In this document: positions 62,805 through 64,000 of the stretch, piece after piece
Numbering within the stretch: position 1 is the first letter of the stretch
Layout: every line of letters begins with the position of its first letter
Assembly (NCBI GenBank): GCA_965206195.1
Contig: CBDBIZ010000011.1
Coordinates: 372,001-436,000 of the forward strand
Direction: 5' to 3'
DNA from: JAAOIF01 sp965206195
GTDB lineage: Bacteria; Pseudomonadota; Gammaproteobacteria; PS1; Pseudothioglobaceae
Length of the DNA: 64,000 nucleotides
The notes under the pieces: generated by a model
The model's database searches: none
Seen by the model: only the letters and a program-made list of their open reading frames with translations
What the model was told of the DNA's origin: nothing
Translations under genes and position numbers: made by a program

Positions 62805-63143
62805 CTACAGTGCGTCTTGGTTAGTTTCGCCAGTGCGAATACGCACAACTTTTTCCAAATTGGTAACAAAAATTTTGCCATCGCCGACTTTTCCAGAGTA
62901 AGCAATACCGCTAATTGTCTCAATCACATCATCAAGTTGAGTTGCTAAGATGGCAACTTCAAGTTTGATCTTTGGTAAAAAATCAACCTGATATTCTGCA
63001 CCACGATACATTTCTGTATGGCCTTTTTGGCGACCAAAACCTTTAACCTCGGTCACCGTAACACCAGAAACACCAACTTGTGATAAAGCCTGCCTAACAT
63101 CATCTAGCTGATGCGGTCTAAGAATTGCTGTTACAAATTTCAT
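62805..63143 (-). CDS. glnK: Nitrogen regulatory PII protein
   Basis: A 112-residue PII protein. The T-loop carries the uridylylation tyrosine at the standard position (RGAEYQVDFLPK, Tyr51), and the C-terminal signature GKIFVTNLEKVVRIRTGE is intact. It binds ATP/ADP and 2-oxoglutarate and, when deuridylylated, shuts AmtB. Coupling with amtB favours GlnK over GlnB. Upstream on the minus strand there is a palindromic TATTATAATA (63191-63200) that may act as a -10 box. No clear sigma-54 site is seen. Confidence 0.95.
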   Translation of the reverse strand: MKFVTAILRPHQLDDVRQALSQVGVSGVTVTEVKGFGRQKGHTEMYRGAEYQVDFLPKIKLEVAILATQLDDVIETISGIAYSGKVGDGKIFVTNLEKVVRIRTGETNQDAL

Positions 63144-63219
63144 ATCTCCCCTTTTTTTATTTTTTTAATAATCGCCATGTAGCACGTTGATATTATAATA
63201 GACCTTAAAAGACAAGGCG

Positions 63220-63894
63220 TTATTTTTTAATTAAATCACGGCGTTTTTTCTGGGTGTTTTTAAGTGCTTGCTTGGCTCGCCAGATGTCAATATTAGCCTG
63301 ATGACCACTGAGTAAAACGCTAGGCACGCTTTGTCCGTCAATCACTTGTGGACGTGTGTAATGCGGATAATCAAGCTGATTTTGCGTAAAAGAATCATTC
63401 AGCGAACTTTCATTGCCCAACACGTCAGGAATTTGACGACTAACACAATCAATCAGCACCATTGCTGCTAATTCACCGCCACTAATTACATAATCGCCAA
63501 TTGAGATTTCTCTATCCACATCATGCTCAATCACACGCTCATCCACCCCCTCATAACGCCCGCATAAAAGGATAATTGAATCTAGTTTTGATAATTCTTG
63601 AGCTAAATTATGAGTTAATTGCTCGCCTTGTGGCGATAGATAAATCACTTTAGCTTGTGGTGTTTGTTGTTTGATTTTTTTAATACAATCACGAATTGGT
63701 TTGACCTGCATCACCATGCCTGCGCCGCCGCCATACGGCGCGTCATCTACATTCTTGTATTTATTTTGGGCAAAGTCTCGTAATTGCCAAGTGTGCAGCG
63801 ACAAAATGTTTTGTTTTAACGCACGCGCCACCACACCCTGCGCCTTAATGGCTGAAAACATCTGCGGAAACAAAGTAATCACATCAAAAATCAT
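63220..63894 (-). CDS. trmD: tRNA (guanine-37-N1)-methyltransferase
   Basis: A 224-residue SPOUT methyltransferase. FDVITLFPQMFSAI starts the protein, DDAPYGGGAGMVM lies near residue 52, LLCGRYEGVDERVIE is in the trefoil-knot region, and SIGDYVISGGELAAMVLID follows. It methylates G37 and prevents frameshifting. Its usual partners rpsP, rimM and rplS are not visible: glnK lies downstream, and the short upstream piece does not read like RimM. Confidence 0.96.
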   Translation of the reverse strand: MIFDVITLFPQMFSAIKAQGVVARALKQNILSLHTWQLRDFAQNKYKNVDDAPYGGGAGMVMQVKPIRDCIKKIKQQTPQAKVIYLSPQGEQLTHNLAQELSKLDSIILLCGRYEGVDERVIEHDVDREISIGDYVISGGELAAMVLIDCVSRQIPDVLGNESSLNDSFTQNQLDYPHYTRPQVIDGQSVPSVLLSGHQANIDIWRAKQALKNTQKKRRDLIKK

Positions 63895-63906
63895 ACAGAC
63901 CTCGTG

Positions 63907-64000
63907 TCATAATAAAAATTCATCTATGCTCAATACCTCAATCTCATTTATTGTTGTATTTTCATCAAAAGTAATGAGTTTTTTAACATTCCCAAAACCC
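63907..64000 (-). CDS. Partial unknown gene, C-terminus only
   Basis: An open frame runs in from the right edge on the minus strand for 30 codons to a TGA at 63907. It reads GFGNVKKLITFDENTT and then INEIEVLSIDEFLL. The ending (LITFD, then EVLSIDEFL) is faintly like the tail of PIN-domain toxins. It does not match RimM, the usual gene upstream of trmD. Too little is present to name it, and coding status itself is uncertain. Confidence 0.4.
   Translation of the reverse strand, partial: GFGNVKKLITFDENTTINEIEVLSIDEFLL

Overview
The window looks like a chromosomal segment of a low-GC gammaproteobacterium close to the SUP05/Thioglobus-type sulfur-oxidising group or its invertebrate symbionts. This is an inference from gene content and AT-rich codon use (GC judged by eye, not computed). 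The main hints are a glycolate-salvage cluster (glcDEF with a serine/alanine-glyoxylate aminotransferase) of the kind that RubisCO-based autotrophs need, a Na+-pumping decarboxylase (oadGAB), and compact gammaproteobacterial operons. No sulfur-oxidation or RubisCO gene lies in the window, so the assignment is tentative.

Layout. Positions 1-2625 carry, on the minus strand, an AmpG permease, a signal-less YkuD protein and a periplasmic ATP-dependent ligase. Positions 2625-9941 form an accessory island: a RelE/Phd-type toxin-antitoxin pair, a decayed copy of the ligase 5' end, a tightly coupled four-gene operon (PP-loop/PAPS-reductase-like protein, GHKL ATPase and two orphan proteins), the core gene rlmD, and a broken second RelE-type toxin. 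Positions 9962-14208 hold the glycolate/glyoxylate cluster. Positions 14284-29721 are mostly housekeeping genes (ferredoxin, cyclophilin, mraY, dCMP deaminase, prfC, an M16 peptidase pair, msrPQ, ftsY, an AlkC-like protein, hemC, argH, fmt), with one unknown exported protein at 18352-18939 that has nested start sites.

Positions 29722-33393 are a second accessory patch. It holds a large FG-GAP-repeat lipoprotein with a 13-bp poly-G tract in its 5' coding region, and a consensus promoter whose -10 box sits in a tandem 12-bp repeat. This layout is typical of a phase-variable surface protein. Positions 33394-63894 return to core functions: thyA-lgt, an RND pump, typA, rlmE-ispB-dinG, bioH, purEK, the folD-kdsB-ycaR-lpxK group, lolFD, panD, oadGAB, tRNA-Leu(CAA), infA, metF, ligA-bamC-dapA, glnK-amtB and trmD. 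A partial unknown gene runs off the right edge.

The best candidate for an undescribed system is the four-gene operon at 3322-8307. A nucleotide alpha-hydrolase with extra cysteines is translated with a MutL/Hsp90-like ATPase carrying a cysteine cluster, followed by two overlapping orphan genes. Toxin-antitoxin debris and a duplicated gene fragment flank it. I know of no named defence system with this combination, but I could not search for one.
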